Shown: positions 35,558 through 47,015 of the stretch, piece by piece
How the letters are laid out: each line of letters starts with the position of its first letter
How positions within the stretch are numbered: position 1 is the stretch's first letter
Source: Microbacterium sp. BH-3-3-3
Lineage (GTDB): Bacteria; Actinomycetota; Actinomycetes; Actinomycetales; Microbacteriaceae
Reading direction: 5' to 3'
Length of the DNA stretch: 64,000 nucleotides
NCBI RefSeq assembly: GCF_007679045.1
Contig: NZ_VEFS01000007.1
Coordinates: 62,001-126,000, forward strand
The notes under the pieces: generated by a model
Told to the model about the DNA's origin: nothing
What the model saw: the letters and a program-made list of their open reading frames with translations, nothing else
The model's database searches: none
Program-made: the position numbers and the translations under genes

Positions 35558-35751
35558 GCGGGTGTGGGGCGAGGGCGCGCGGGCCACACGCCCTCGGCGC
35601 GCGAGGCGACGACCGGCAGCGGGCGTCTCAGGCGTGCAGCCAGGGAAGTCGATCGTTTGCGCCTTCTGCACCGGATGCCGGTGCGCGGCGTTCTCCACGG
35701 ATTGATCGTCGCGCGCCCCGGGGACGGCGTCGCTCGACCACGGTGGACCGC

Positions 35752-36726
35752 ATGTCTTCTCTCGAGCTTCCCGCGACGTTGCTCCCTGCCGGCACTCTCG
35801 TGCACTCGACGCGGAGCCGACGAAGGGGCGAGGTGCTCCGTCTCAATCGGGGTGTGTACGCCCGGCGCGATGAATGGAACGCCCTCGCGCCGTGGCAGCG
35901 GTACGGGCTCCGAGTGCAGGCGCACGCGATGTGGCATCCGGATGATGTCTTGTGTCTCGAGTCGGCCGCCGTCCTTCTGGGGCTTCCGCTGGTGGGTGGC
36001 GATCATGACATCCATGTCCTTTCCGAGCACGGCGCCACCTCTCGGCGCTCGGGCGGAGTGCGTGTGCACACGACGGCAGCCTCAGATCGTACGTTCGCGG
36101 AGGTCGACGGCATCCGGGTGACATCGCTCGCCGACACCTGCATCGACATCGCGCGGTCTCGGCACCCCGCTCTGGCGCTCGCCGTCGCCGACGCCACGGT
36201 TCGTCGCGACCCCTCCCTGGGCGACCTCGCGCTCGTGGTGCTGAACGAGGAGCGTTCATCCGCCCGCGGAAGGAGACAGGCGAGGTGGGCGCTGCATCGC
36301 GCCGATCGGGCCGCCGAGTCCCCTCTCGAATCGATCAGCAGAGCCTCGCTCGAGTGGCTGGGGTTCCCGGCTCCCGAACTGCAGGAGCGCTTTCCGGGAA
36401 CGGACGAGCGAGAGGACCGTGTGGATCTCTGGTGGCCCGCACAGAGGATCGCCGGAGAAGCCGACGGTCACCACAAGTACGACGGCCGTTTCGGCGACCC
36501 CCTCGAGGCGCTTCGCGCGCGGGAGAAACGCGATCGGCGACTTCTGGCCGCGGGTGTCCGCACCGTGGTGCACTGGGCATGGGACGACGTCGCCGAGGCC
36601 ACTTCCCTGCGGGCGATGCTGCTGGGCGTCGGGATGCCGATCGTCCACACCCCCGATCCGGGCCGTTTGGCCTCGCTTCGGGGTGTCCTTCGGGGGTCAT
36701 TGGCGCGCGAGACTGCATCTCGCTGA
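35752..36726 (+). CDS. AbiEi-like antitoxin domain/DUF559 nuclease-fold protein
   Basis: The 324-residue protein combines an N-terminal AbiEi-type winged-helix region (about 1-125, GVYARRDEW, CLESAAVLLGLPLV, IRVTSLADTCIDIAR) with a C-terminal DUF559/Vsr-like domain (about 188-290). The latter has Glu193, Asp225 in RVDLWW, Glu236 in GEADG and Lys242, in the order of a PD-(D/E)xK nuclease core. Such proteins are frequent orphans in actinobacteria and lack an AbiEii partner, as here. The last five residues, ETASR, and the stop codon come from 67-bp element copy 3. Function is unknown. Confidence 0.82.
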   Translation: MSSLELPATLLPAGTLVHSTRSRRRGEVLRLNRGVYARRDEWNALAPWQRYGLRVQAHAMWHPDDVLCLESAAVLLGLPLVGGDHDIHVLSEHGATSRRSGGVRVHTTAASDRTFAEVDGIRVTSLADTCIDIARSRHPALALAVADATVRRDPSLGDLALVVLNEERSSARGRRQARWALHRADRAAESPLESISRASLEWLGFPAPELQERFPGTDEREDRVDLWWPAQRIAGEADGHHKYDGRFGDPLEALRAREKRDRRLLAAGVRTVVHWAWDDVAEATSLRAMLLGVGMPIVHTPDPGRLASLRGVLRGSLARETASR

Positions 36727-36774
36727 CAAACCCGCGTCAGGCTGCAACGGAGTTGTCAGCGACATGCAGTCTCG
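36708..36774 (+). repeat. 67-bp palindromic element, copy 3, overlapping a gene end
   Basis: This copy has arms CGAGACTGCATCTCGCTGAC and GTCAGCGACATGCAGTCTCG with the usual 27-bp interior. The left arm codes for the last residues ETASR and the TGA stop of the AbiEi-like gene. The same left arm in other frames would also give a stop, so insertion here would truncate or re-end a reading frame. Confidence 0.92.
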
Positions 36775-36865
36775 ACGTCCGGTGGGGCGCAAGCGTGGCC
36801 GGCAGCGCGGGGCGGTACCTCGCGGCGCGGTACCTCGCGGCCGACAGCCTCGCCGCCAGCACGCG

Positions 36866-36932
36866 CGAAACTGCAAGTCGCTGACAAACCCGCGTCAAGC
36901 TGCAACAGAGTTGTCAGCGAGATGCAGTCTCG
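36866..36932 (+). repeat. 67-bp palindromic element, copy 4
   Basis: This copy is more diverged at the left arm (CGAAACTGCAAGTCGCTGAC) but has the full right arm and the conserved interior. It lies 158 bp from copy 3, between the convergent AbiEi-like and gcvP genes. Confidence 0.9.
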
Positions 36933-36963
36933 CGAAATGAACGGGCCCGCCGAGCCCTGCCGA

Positions 36964-37012
36964 CCCCGCGCGGCGCCGACCCCGGATGCCGGGAGCCGAC
37001 GCCGCGCGCGGG
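36964..37012 (-). terminator. gcvP terminator candidate
   Basis: An imperfect long stem joins CCCCGCGCGGCG with CGCCGCGCGCGGG, with an inner CCCGG/CCGGG hairpin around ATG. It directly follows the gcvP stop on the minus strand. Confidence 0.5.
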
Positions 37013-39888
<2,876 letters not shown>

Positions 39889-39892
<4 letters not shown>

Positions 39893-40263
39893 GCGGTGAG
39901 GTCCTCGTAGGCGGCGCGGTCGAGCAGGTCGGAGGGAAGGTCGCCCTCGACGCGGATCTTGATGAGCCACCCGCCGGCGAACGGCTCGGCGTTCACCAGC
40001 GAGGGGTCGTCGACCACGGCGTCGTTGACCTCGACGACCGTGCCGTTCAGCGGCGCGTAGAGCTCGCCGACCGACTTGGTCGACTCGATCTCGCCGCAGA
40101 CGTCGCCGGCCGAGACGGCCGAGTCGGCGCCGGGCAGCTCGACGAAGACGACGTCGCCGAGCTTGTCGGCGGCGAAGTCGGTGATGCCGACGGTGGCGAT
40201 GTCGCCCTCGAGGGCGATCCACTCGTGCTCGGAGGTGTAGCTGAGGGCGGTGAGGTCGGTCAT
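39889..40263 (-). CDS. gcvH: Glycine cleavage system H protein
   Basis: The 124-residue lipoyl carrier has YTSEHEWI at the N-terminus and the lipoylation site in [16 protein letters not shown], where the lysine follows EST. It moves the aminomethyl group among GcvP, GcvT and the L-protein. It is joined to gcvT and gcvP by ATGA overlaps on both sides. Confidence 0.96.
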
Positions 40264-41489
40264 GCGTTTCTCCGATAGAAGGGAAGGGCGGTGACGGTCG
40301 CGGGGATGCGGGTTCCGCGCACGTCGATGGACAGTTCGGTTCCGATGGCGGATGCCGCGGGTGCGACGAACGCCATGGCCACGGGGTGGCCGAGAGTGGG
40401 GCTGAGGGCGCCGCTGGTGATCTCGCCGACGGTGTCGTCGCCATGCAGCACGGCATAGCCGGCGCGGCCGGCGCGGCGGCCCTCCGAGACGAGACCGACG
40501 AGCACGGGGGCGTCGGCGGGACCGGACGACAGGCCGTCCTTTCCGACGAACGCCTCTTTGTCGACGGCGACGACGCGGCCGAGACCCGCCTGCGCGGGGA
40601 CGATGTCGCGCGAGAGCTCGTGGCCGTACAGCGGCATGCCGGCCTCGAGGCGCAGGGTGTCGCGCGCGGCGAGACCGCACGGAACGAGGCCGCGGTCGGC
40701 GCCGGCGGCGAGCGCGGCGTCCCACAGGTCCGCCGCCTGCGCGGTGGGGATCATGAGCTCGTAGCCGTCTTCGCCGGTGTACCCGGTGCGGGCGACGAAC
40801 AGGGGCGCGCCGTCGAAAGTGCCGTCGGTCCAGGCGTAGTAGCCGAGCTCATCGAGAGCGGTTCCGGTGATCTCGACGCCCGGGGTGGAGCTCAGGATGC
40901 CGCGGGCTTCGGGGCCCTGCAGGGCGATGAGGGCGTAATCGTCGGTGACGTCGGCGACCGCGAGGGTTCCGCGAGCGCCGGTCGCTGAGCCTGTCGAAGC
41001 GTCCGACGCGGGGACAGCGGTCGCGAGGGTTCCGCCAGCGCCGGTCGCTGAGCCTGTCGAAGCGTCCGACGCGGGGACCCACGTGCGCTGCGCCAGGTCG
41101 AACGCCGCCGCCACGGCATCCCGATTGCCGGCATTGGAGATGACGAGGAAGCTCTGCTCCCCCAAGCGGTAGACGATGACGTCGTCGACGATGCCGCCGC
41201 TCTCGGCGAGCACGAGCGAGTACTTCGCCTTGCCGATCTTCATGGTCGACAGGCGCCCGGCGAGCACGTAGTCGAGGAACGCGGCCGCCGCGTCGCCCTC
41301 GACGCGGAACTCGGCCATGTGCGAGATGTCGAACAGGCCCGCGGCTTCGCGCACGGCGCGGTGCTCGGCGAGGTCGGAGGTGTAGCGCACGGGCATGTTC
41401 CAGCCGCCGAAGTCGGTGAACGAGGCGCCGAGGGCCTCGTGCCGATCGTCCAGCGGGGACGTGCGCGGTGGAGCGGGGGTTTCGGTCAT
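40260..41489 (-). CDS. gcvT: Aminomethyltransferase (T-protein) with repeat-derived insertion
   Basis: The 409-residue protein transfers the methylene group to tetrahydrofolate. It has [32 protein letters not shown] near the start, and GYTGEDGYE and [18 protein letters not shown] later. Residues about 138-179 are an in-frame insertion of two 21-residue units, each starting [14 protein letters not shown], coded by a tandem copy of the intergenic hairpin element. Relatives lack it, so the protein is about 40 residues longer than usual. The insert sits before [16 protein letters not shown], in a likely surface loop. The glycine riboswitch lies upstream. Confidence 0.95.
   Translation of the reverse strand: MTETPAPPRTSPLDDRHEALGASFTDFGGWNMPVRYTSDLAEHRAVREAAGLFDISHMAEFRVEGDAAAAFLDYVLAGRLSTMKIGKAKYSLVLAESGGIVDDVIVYRLGEQSFLVISNAGNRDAVAAAFDLAQRTWVPASDASTGSATGAGGTLATAVPASDASTGSATGARGTLAVADVTDDYALIALQGPEARGILSSTPGVEITGTALDELGYYAWTDGTFDGAPLFVARTGYTGEDGYELMIPTAQAADLWDAALAAGADRGLVPCGLAARDTLRLEAGMPLYGHELSRDIVPAQAGLGRVVAVDKEAFVGKDGLSSGPADAPVLVGLVSEGRRAGRAGYAVLHGDDTVGEITSGALSPTLGHPVAMAFVAPAASAIGTELSIDVRGTRIPATVTALPFYRRNA
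40960..41085. repeat. Tandem 63-bp repeat in gcvT containing the hairpin element
   Basis: Two 63-bp units starting at about 40960 and 41023 are nearly identical (GCGAGGGTTCCGC...). Each contains the hairpin element as arms GGTCGCT and AGCGTCC with the standard loop GAGCCTGTCGA. The unit is exactly 21 codons and has no stop in the gcvT frame. Confidence 0.9.
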
Positions 41490-41540
41490 GAGTTCTGCCG
41501 TTCGCGATGACGGACAGACGCCGGGCGGCGCCTGAAGAAC

Positions 41541-41735
41541 TCCCCCTCTGTCATGGGCCTGAGAGTTTCACCGCGCGACTCGCGCGGCTTTCACCGTCGG
41601 CGGGCTCGGGGACGTGGCATCCCGAACCTCTTTCCAGAGTGGCCCGATCGACGCGGTACGCGTACCTGAGAGATTGGCGGGGAGGCTTGCTCCTTCGGTG
41701 CCCGGCTGCGTTCGCCGGAGCTCTCCCGCATCGAT
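41541..41735 (-). ncRNA. Tandem glycine riboswitch
   Basis: On the minus strand two glycine aptamers follow one another. Each has the conserved purine-rich cores: GCGGGAGAG and later CTCTCAGGTAC in the first (41735 down to about 41640), and ACTCTGGAAAGAGG, then CTCTCAGGCCCATGACAGAGGGGGA in pieces in the second (about 41640-41541). It lies about 50 nt upstream of gcvT. Glycine binding to such tandem RNAs normally turns the gcv operon on. Confidence 0.9.
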
Positions 41736-41841
41736 CATGGGGCCGGTGTGGACTTGTGGGGTCAGCCTAGCGGAGCACCGGCTCACCGCGGGAGACGCAC
41801 AGAGGTTGCCCTGGTCGGCGGGCCGCCGGACTCGTGCGCGA

Positions 41842-43017
41842 TCAGTCCCGCGTGCAGGTGCCGGATGCCACGGGCGTCGACAATGCGTCGATCTGGGCCA
41901 TCACCGGCTCGAGCTCGGCGGGGGTCATGGCGTAGCCGACGTTGTCGTCGGTGTCGGAGCGGGCGAACACGATGCCCGCGACCTGGCCGTCGGTGGTGAG
42001 CAGCGGGCCGCCGGAGTTGCCGGGTCGCACGATGCCGGCGATCGCGTAGATGTCGCGGGGTGCGGAGCTGTCGTCGTAGATGTCGGGAACCGGCACGGTT
42101 CCCTCCGAGATCACCTGCGCGCTGCCCGAGGTGAACGGACCGCCACCGGGGTAGCCCTGCACGACGGCGGGAGAACCGACGGCGAGCGCCGATGAGATCG
42201 GCAGGGCCCGCGCATCGAGCTGGTCGACCGAGACCACGGCGATGTCGTCGATGGGGTCGAAGTAGACCACGCGGCCTTCGCGCGCCGGCTGGCCGGGCAG
42301 TTCGACCAGGGGCGCGTCGACGCCTGCGACCACGTGCGCGTTGGTGACCACGCGATCGTCGGCCACGACGAAACCGGAGCCGCTCGAGGTGACACCACAG
42401 GCGTAGGCCGTGCCCGAGACGCGGGCGACCGACTGCGCGGCCTGCGTGAGCGCGGGGTCGTCGAGCGCGATCGAGGGCGTGGTGGGGACGGGGCCGATCT
42501 GGATGAGGTCGGGGAAGCGCGGGATCCCCCCGGCGAACACCTGACCGCGCAGGTCGCCGAGAGCGGTGCGCACCGGCGGCGGGGTGAGGTCGTCGATCGT
42601 GCGGACGACGACAGAGGAGCCGAGGGCCGCCGACACGATCGGCAAGCCCACGGGGGTGAGCGCGCCGGCGACGAACGAGATGACCAGACTGGCCGCGGCG
42701 ACGTTGACCACCCCGCCGAGCAGCCGCTCGGGAACGCGCAGCTTGATGCGATCCGCGCCCCGGCGGAAGAAGCTGCCGACGCTGCCGCCGAGGAAGGCTC
42801 CGAGGAACAGCAGGAGGGTGCCCGCGGCGATCATCGCCGGCCCACGCCACGAGGGATCGGTGACCCATTGCCCGACGAACGGCGTCGCCCAGTACGCGGC
42901 GAGCGCGCCGAGCGCAAGTCCGGCGAAGAAGCCGATGGTGGCGAGGAAGCCCCGCGAGAGGCCTGAAACGAGCGCGATCGCCAGAAGGACGATCAGGGCG
43001 ATGTCGACGATCGGCAT
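41842..43017 (-). CDS. MarP-like membrane serine protease (CvpA domain plus trypsin fold)
   Basis: The 391-residue protein has four N-terminal membrane helices (about 5-135, a CvpA/colicin V-like domain) and an extracytoplasmic trypsin-like domain with His228 (VTNAHVV), Asp258 (DDIAVV) and Ser335 (GNSGGPL). Cys207 and Cys388 are placed to form the domain-stabilising disulfide described for mycobacterial MarP. MarP-type proteases support acid and oxidative-stress resistance. The ATG at 43017 has CAGGAGG upstream. Confidence 0.88.
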   Translation of the reverse strand: MPIVDIALIVLLAIALVSGLSRGFLATIGFFAGLALGALAAYWATPFVGQWVTDPSWRGPAMIAAGTLLLFLGAFLGGSVGSFFRRGADRIKLRVPERLLGGVVNVAAASLVISFVAGALTPVGLPIVSAALGSSVVVRTIDDLTPPPVRTALGDLRGQVFAGGIPRFPDLIQIGPVPTTPSIALDDPALTQAAQSVARVSGTAYACGVTSSGSGFVVADDRVVTNAHVVAGVDAPLVELPGQPAREGRVVYFDPIDDIAVVSVDQLDARALPISSALAVGSPAVVQGYPGGGPFTSGSAQVISEGTVPVPDIYDDSSAPRDIYAIAGIVRPGNSGGPLLTTDGQVAGIVFARSDTDDNVGYAMTPAELEPVMAQIDALSTPVASGTCTRD

Positions 43018-43275
43018 CCGGACCTCCTGAATCCCTTCGAGGCTAGGACGCGCATCTGAGAGAACCCTTTCGACGCGCGGGGCCGGCGCGGCCGGGCGGT
43101 GCGGCCAGGCGGAGCTGCTGTGTCCCCCTCTCGCCGTTCGGGGCGGATCCCGCCGTTCGGGGCGGCAATTTCGCGCCCCGAACGACGGGGTGCGCCCCAA
43201 ACCGTATGCGTCCGCCGCGCGATTCGCCCTTCGAGTCGGAATGACACTAAGATCGTTCCCGGAGATATGGTCACC

Positions 43276-44001
43276 ATGACACGAACCCCTCAGCCCGAGT
43301 CCCGCGACGCCGATGTGCGCGTCGCGGTGTCGACCGTGATCTTCAGCGTGCGCCGTGACGCCGACGACGAACCGGTCCTCTCACTCCCCCTGGTGCGCCG
43401 CACGCGCGACCCCTTCGACAGGCGGTGGGCGCTGCCCGGCGGCTGGCTCGACGCGACCGAAGAGCTCGATGCCGCGGCATCCCGAACCCTCGCCGAAACC
43501 ACCGGCCTCACCCCCAGCTACCTCGAGCAGCTTTACGCGTTCGGGGCGGTCGACCGCTCCCCCACCCGAGTGGTGTCGATCGTGTACTGGGCGCTGCTGC
43601 GCTCCGACGAAGTCGACGCCCAGGTGGCCGCGCACGCCCGCGAGGGCGACGCCCCCGAGAACGTCGAGTGGTTCGACGCGACCGACCTGCCGACCCTCGC
43701 CTTCGACCACAACGACATCGTCGAGTACACGCTGTGGCGCCTGCGCAACAAGGTCGGCTACAGCCGCATCGCTCACGGCCTGCTGCCCGATGAGTTCACG
43801 CTCGCCGACCTGCGCGAAGTGACCGAGTCGATCCTCGGCAAGCGCCTCGACCCGGCGAACTTCCGCCGCCAGGTCGACACGTCCGACACCCTCATCCCGA
43901 CCGAGCGCTTCCGCACCGGAAGCCACCGACCCGCCCGCCTCTACCGCTACAACCGCGACGTGGAGCTCGCCGACCGCGGCCCGCTCCCGTCCCGTCACTG
44001 A
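43276..44001 (+). CDS. nrtR: NrtR-type NAD-pathway regulator (Nudix-like domain plus winged helix)
   Basis: The 241-residue protein has a Nudix-like domain (about 10-150) and a C-terminal winged-helix DNA-binding domain (about 155-225, FTLADLREVTESILGKRLDPANFRRQV). The Nudix box GGWLDATEELDAAASRTLAETTGL has Thr in place of the REL glutamate and of one EE glutamate, so it is probably an ADP-ribose sensor rather than a hydrolase. It sits directly before nadA. The start is 43276; 43267 is too close to the GGAG. Confidence 0.85.
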   Translation: MTRTPQPESRDADVRVAVSTVIFSVRRDADDEPVLSLPLVRRTRDPFDRRWALPGGWLDATEELDAAASRTLAETTGLTPSYLEQLYAFGAVDRSPTRVVSIVYWALLRSDEVDAQVAAHAREGDAPENVEWFDATDLPTLAFDHNDIVEYTLWRLRNKVGYSRIAHGLLPDEFTLADLREVTESILGKRLDPANFRRQVDTSDTLIPTERFRTGSHRPARLYRYNRDVELADRGPLPSRH

Positions 44002-44013
44002 TCGGAAACGCCC

Positions 44014-45345
44014 ATGTCCGCCACGCCTCTCACCCTGCAGCCCCGCCCCGCGATCGACCCCAGCGTCGATCACGCGATCCAGGCGATCGTCTCGGGCGCC
44101 TCGACCGATGCGACCTGCACGACCGACCTCGCCGTCGGCCCCTGGGACTTCGACACGCGCCCCGGCTACGGCCCGGGCTCGTCGATGGGCGACGTCATCC
44201 CCACGGGGGCGCCGCGCCAGGGCGAGTTGCCGCAGGAGTATCGCGACGCGTCCGACGACGAGCTCGACGCCCGCGTCCGCGCAGCGAAGCAGACGCTCGG
44301 CGACCGGGTGGTCGTGCTCGGGCACTTCTACCAGCGCGAGGAGGTCGTGCGTCACGCCGACTACGTGGGCGATTCGTTCCAGCTCGCGAACGCCGCCAAA
44401 GAACGGCCCGAGGCCGAGGCGATCGTGTTCTGCGGCGTGCACTTCATGGCCGAGACCGCCGACCTGCTGTCGCGCCCCGACCAGGCCGTGATCCTGCCGA
44501 ACCTGGCCGCGGGCTGCTCGATGGCCGACATGGCCGACATCGACCAGGTCGAGGAGTGCTGGGAGCAGCTCGAAGACGTGCTCGGAGACCTCGAGACCCC
44601 GGATGCCGAGGGCCTGGTCCCCGTGATCCCGGTGACGTATATGAACTCCTCCGCCGCCATCAAGGGTTTCGTCGGTCGTCACGGCGGCATCGTCTGCACC
44701 TCGTCGAACGCGCGGACGGTGCTGGAGTGGGCGTTCGCGCGCGGTCGTCGCGTGCTGTTCTTCCCCGACCAACACCTGGGCCGCAACACCGCGAAGGCGA
44801 TGGGCGTGCCCCTCGAGCAGATGCCGATGTGGAACCCGCGCAAGCCGCTCGGCGGCTCGACGGCCGAGGTGATCGAAGACAGCCGCGTGATCCTCTGGCA
44901 CGGATTCTGCTCGGTGCACCGCCGCTTCACCGTCGACCAGATCGACAAGGCCCGCGCCGAGCACCCCGGCGTGCGCGTGATCGTGCACCCCGAGTGCCCG
45001 ATGGACGTGGTCGACGCCGCCGACGAAGCGGGCTCGACCGACATCATCCGCAAGGCCATCGCCGCGGCGACCGAGCCCACGACCTTCGCGATCGGCACCG
45101 AGATCAACCTCGTGCAGCGCCTGGCCGCCCAGTACCCGCAGCACGAGATCTTCTGCCTCGATCCCGTCGTCTGCCCCTGCTCGACGATGTATCGCATCCA
45201 CCCCGGCTACCTCGCCTGGGTACTGGAGTCGCTCGTCGCGGGCGAGGTCGTCAACCGCATCACGGTCCCGGCCGACGTCGCAGCGCCTGCGACCGTCGCC
45301 CTCGAGCGCATGCTCGCGGCCAAGCCGAACGGCGCCGTGAAATGA
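44014..45345 (+). CDS. nadA: Quinolinate synthase A
   Basis: The 443-residue [4Fe-4S] enzyme joins iminoaspartate with dihydroxyacetone phosphate to form quinolinate. Seen are VVLGHFYQREEVV and GDSFQLANAA near the start, cysteines in FCGVHFM and VHPECPMDVV, and the C-terminal PVVCPCSTMYRIHPGYLAW. It begins 12 bp after nrtR and its stop overlaps the nadB start (ATGA). Confidence 0.95.
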   Translation: MSATPLTLQPRPAIDPSVDHAIQAIVSGASTDATCTTDLAVGPWDFDTRPGYGPGSSMGDVIPTGAPRQGELPQEYRDASDDELDARVRAAKQTLGDRVVVLGHFYQREEVVRHADYVGDSFQLANAAKERPEAEAIVFCGVHFMAETADLLSRPDQAVILPNLAAGCSMADMADIDQVEECWEQLEDVLGDLETPDAEGLVPVIPVTYMNSSAAIKGFVGRHGGIVCTSSNARTVLEWAFARGRRVLFFPDQHLGRNTAKAMGVPLEQMPMWNPRKPLGGSTAEVIEDSRVILWHGFCSVHRRFTVDQIDKARAEHPGVRVIVHPECPMDVVDAADEAGSTDIIRKAIAAATEPTTFAIGTEINLVQRLAAQYPQHEIFCLDPVVCPCSTMYRIHPGYLAWVLESLVAGEVVNRITVPADVAAPATVALERMLAAKPNGAVK

Positions 45346-47015
45346 CGACCGTCGTCGTGGTGGGCAGCGGCATCGCCGGTCTCACGGCGGCGCTGCACGC
45401 GGCCGAGAGCGGATGCCGCGTCACGGTCGTGACCAAGGGCGCACTGCCCGACACCAACACGCGGTGGGCGCAGGGCGGGATCGCGGCGGTCACCTCCCCC
45501 GCTGACACCGTGGCCTCGCACGCCGCCGACACGCTGACCGCCGGCGCGGGACTGAATGATCCGGATGCCGTGGACGTGCTCGTCGGCGAAGGTCCGGCCC
45601 GCATCGCCGAGCTCGTCGAGCGGGGCGTGGAATTCGATCGCGCTACCGACGGCGACTTCTCACGCGGGCTCGAAGCGGCGCACGCTGTGGCGCGCGTGCT
45701 GCACGCCGGTGGCGATGCGACGGGAACGGCGATCCAGGCCGCTCTCGGCGACGCTGTCCGGGCCTCGGGCGTCGAGCTGCGCGAGCACGCGCTGCTGCGC
45801 GACCTGTTGGTCGCGAACGGCCGCGTCGTCGGTATCGAGCTCGACGGCGGCGAGCGCGTGACCGCCGACGCGGTCATCCTCGCCACCGGCGGCGCCGGGC
45901 AGCTCTACGCGCACACCACCAACCCGTCGGGGGCGACGGGGGATGGCATCGCCGCGGCGATCCGTGCGGGCGCCGCCGTGGCCGATCTCGAGTTCGTGCA
46001 GTTCCACCCGACCGCGCTCGCCGTGGGCGCTCCGTTCCTCGTGTCGGAGGCCGTGCGCGGAGAGGGCGCGACCCTCATCGACGACACCGGCCGCCGCTTC
46101 GCCTTCGACGCCCACCCCGACGGCGAGCTCGCCCCGCGCGATGTCGTGGCCCGCGCCAACGCGCGCGCGATGGCCGCGCAGGGCGGTCGCCCGGTGCGCC
46201 TGGACGCCACCGCGATCGGCGGCGAGCGCCTCGCCCAGCGCTTCCCCACGATCGATGCCGCCGTGCGCGAGCGCGGTCTCGACTGGGGCCGCGAGCCCAT
46301 CCCGGTGACCCCCGCGGCGCACTACCTGATGGGCGGGGTCGTGACCGACCTCGACGGACGCACGACGGTTCCCGGGCTCTACGCGGTCGGCGAGACCGCC
46401 CGCACGGGCGTGCACGGTGCCAACCGCCTGGCCTCGAACTCCCTGCTCGAGGGAGCGGTGTTCGGTGCCCGCGCCGGAGAGGCGGTGGCCCGCGATACGG
46501 TCTGGCCCGTCGCCCCGGTGACGCCTGCGGCTCTCCAGCAGGTTCCGGATGCCGCGGCCCCACCCTTCACGCGCGCGGCGCTGCAGCAGCTCATGTGGAC
46601 CGATGCGGGGCTCATGCGCGACGCCGCGGGTCTCACCCGGGCCGCCGGCATCCTCGCCGCGTGGCGAACGGCGGCGGAAGACCGGGGCGTCGAAGACGCC
46701 AACCTCCTGCTCGTCGCCTCGCACGTGGTCGACGCGGCGCTGAAGCGCACGGCATCCGTCGGTGCGCACTTCCGTTCCGACGCGGAGACCGCTTCGGTCG
46801 CTGACCGGGCCGAGGCCCCCGCGTCCGGCGCCGACCCGCGCCCCGCCGCCCCCGCCGTCGCCGCCCCCGCGGCAGACGCCGACCCCCGCCTCGCCGCCGT
46901 CGTCGCGAGCGAGGCCCCCGCGTCCGACGCCGACCCACGCGACGCCTCGCCCGCCCGCGTGCCCGCCGCCGCGGCATCCGCCCCCTCCTCCCCCTCGAAG
47001 GTGCTCGCATGCTGA
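45342..47015 (+). CDS. nadB: L-aspartate oxidase with low-complexity C-terminal extension
   Basis: The 557-residue flavoenzyme oxidises L-aspartate to iminoaspartate for NadA. It has the FAD motif VVGSGIAGLTAALHA, RWAQGGIAAV, the HPTAL active-site stretch and VHGANRLASNSLLEG. After a helical C-terminal domain (to about residue 490) there is an Ala/Pro/Asp-rich tail of about 60 residues with repeats of the form ADADPR or SDADPR, which is not part of the enzyme. The last bases overlap nadC by seven. Confidence 0.94.
   Translation: MTTVVVVGSGIAGLTAALHAAESGCRVTVVTKGALPDTNTRWAQGGIAAVTSPADTVASHAADTLTAGAGLNDPDAVDVLVGEGPARIAELVERGVEFDRATDGDFSRGLEAAHAVARVLHAGGDATGTAIQAALGDAVRASGVELREHALLRDLLVANGRVVGIELDGGERVTADAVILATGGAGQLYAHTTNPSGATGDGIAAAIRAGAAVADLEFVQFHPTALAVGAPFLVSEAVRGEGATLIDDTGRRFAFDAHPDGELAPRDVVARANARAMAAQGGRPVRLDATAIGGERLAQRFPTIDAAVRERGLDWGREPIPVTPAAHYLMGGVVTDLDGRTTVPGLYAVGETARTGVHGANRLASNSLLEGAVFGARAGEAVARDTVWPVAPVTPAALQQVPDAAAPPFTRAALQQLMWTDAGLMRDAAGLTRAAGILAAWRTAAEDRGVEDANLLLVASHVVDAALKRTASVGAHFRSDAETASVADRAEAPASGADPRPAAPAVAAPAADADPRLAAVVASEAPASDADPRDASPARVPAAAASAPSSPSKVLAC

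Noticed and set aside
35752..36726. Complete AbiE toxin-antitoxin system
   Set aside because: There is no AbiEii-type nucleotidyltransferase toxin gene next to it; only the AbiEi-like regulator domain is present, fused to a DUF559 domain.
35352..36932. 67-bp elements as integron attC sites
   Set aside because: The length and fold recall attC, but no GTTRRRY core is present, the elements are nearly identical in sequence, and there is no integrase gene in the window.
43411..43424. Hairpin element fragment CCCTTCGACAGGC inside nrtR
   Set aside because: Only half of the element matches, there is no complementary arm, and the bases code for the conserved DPFDRRW of the family.
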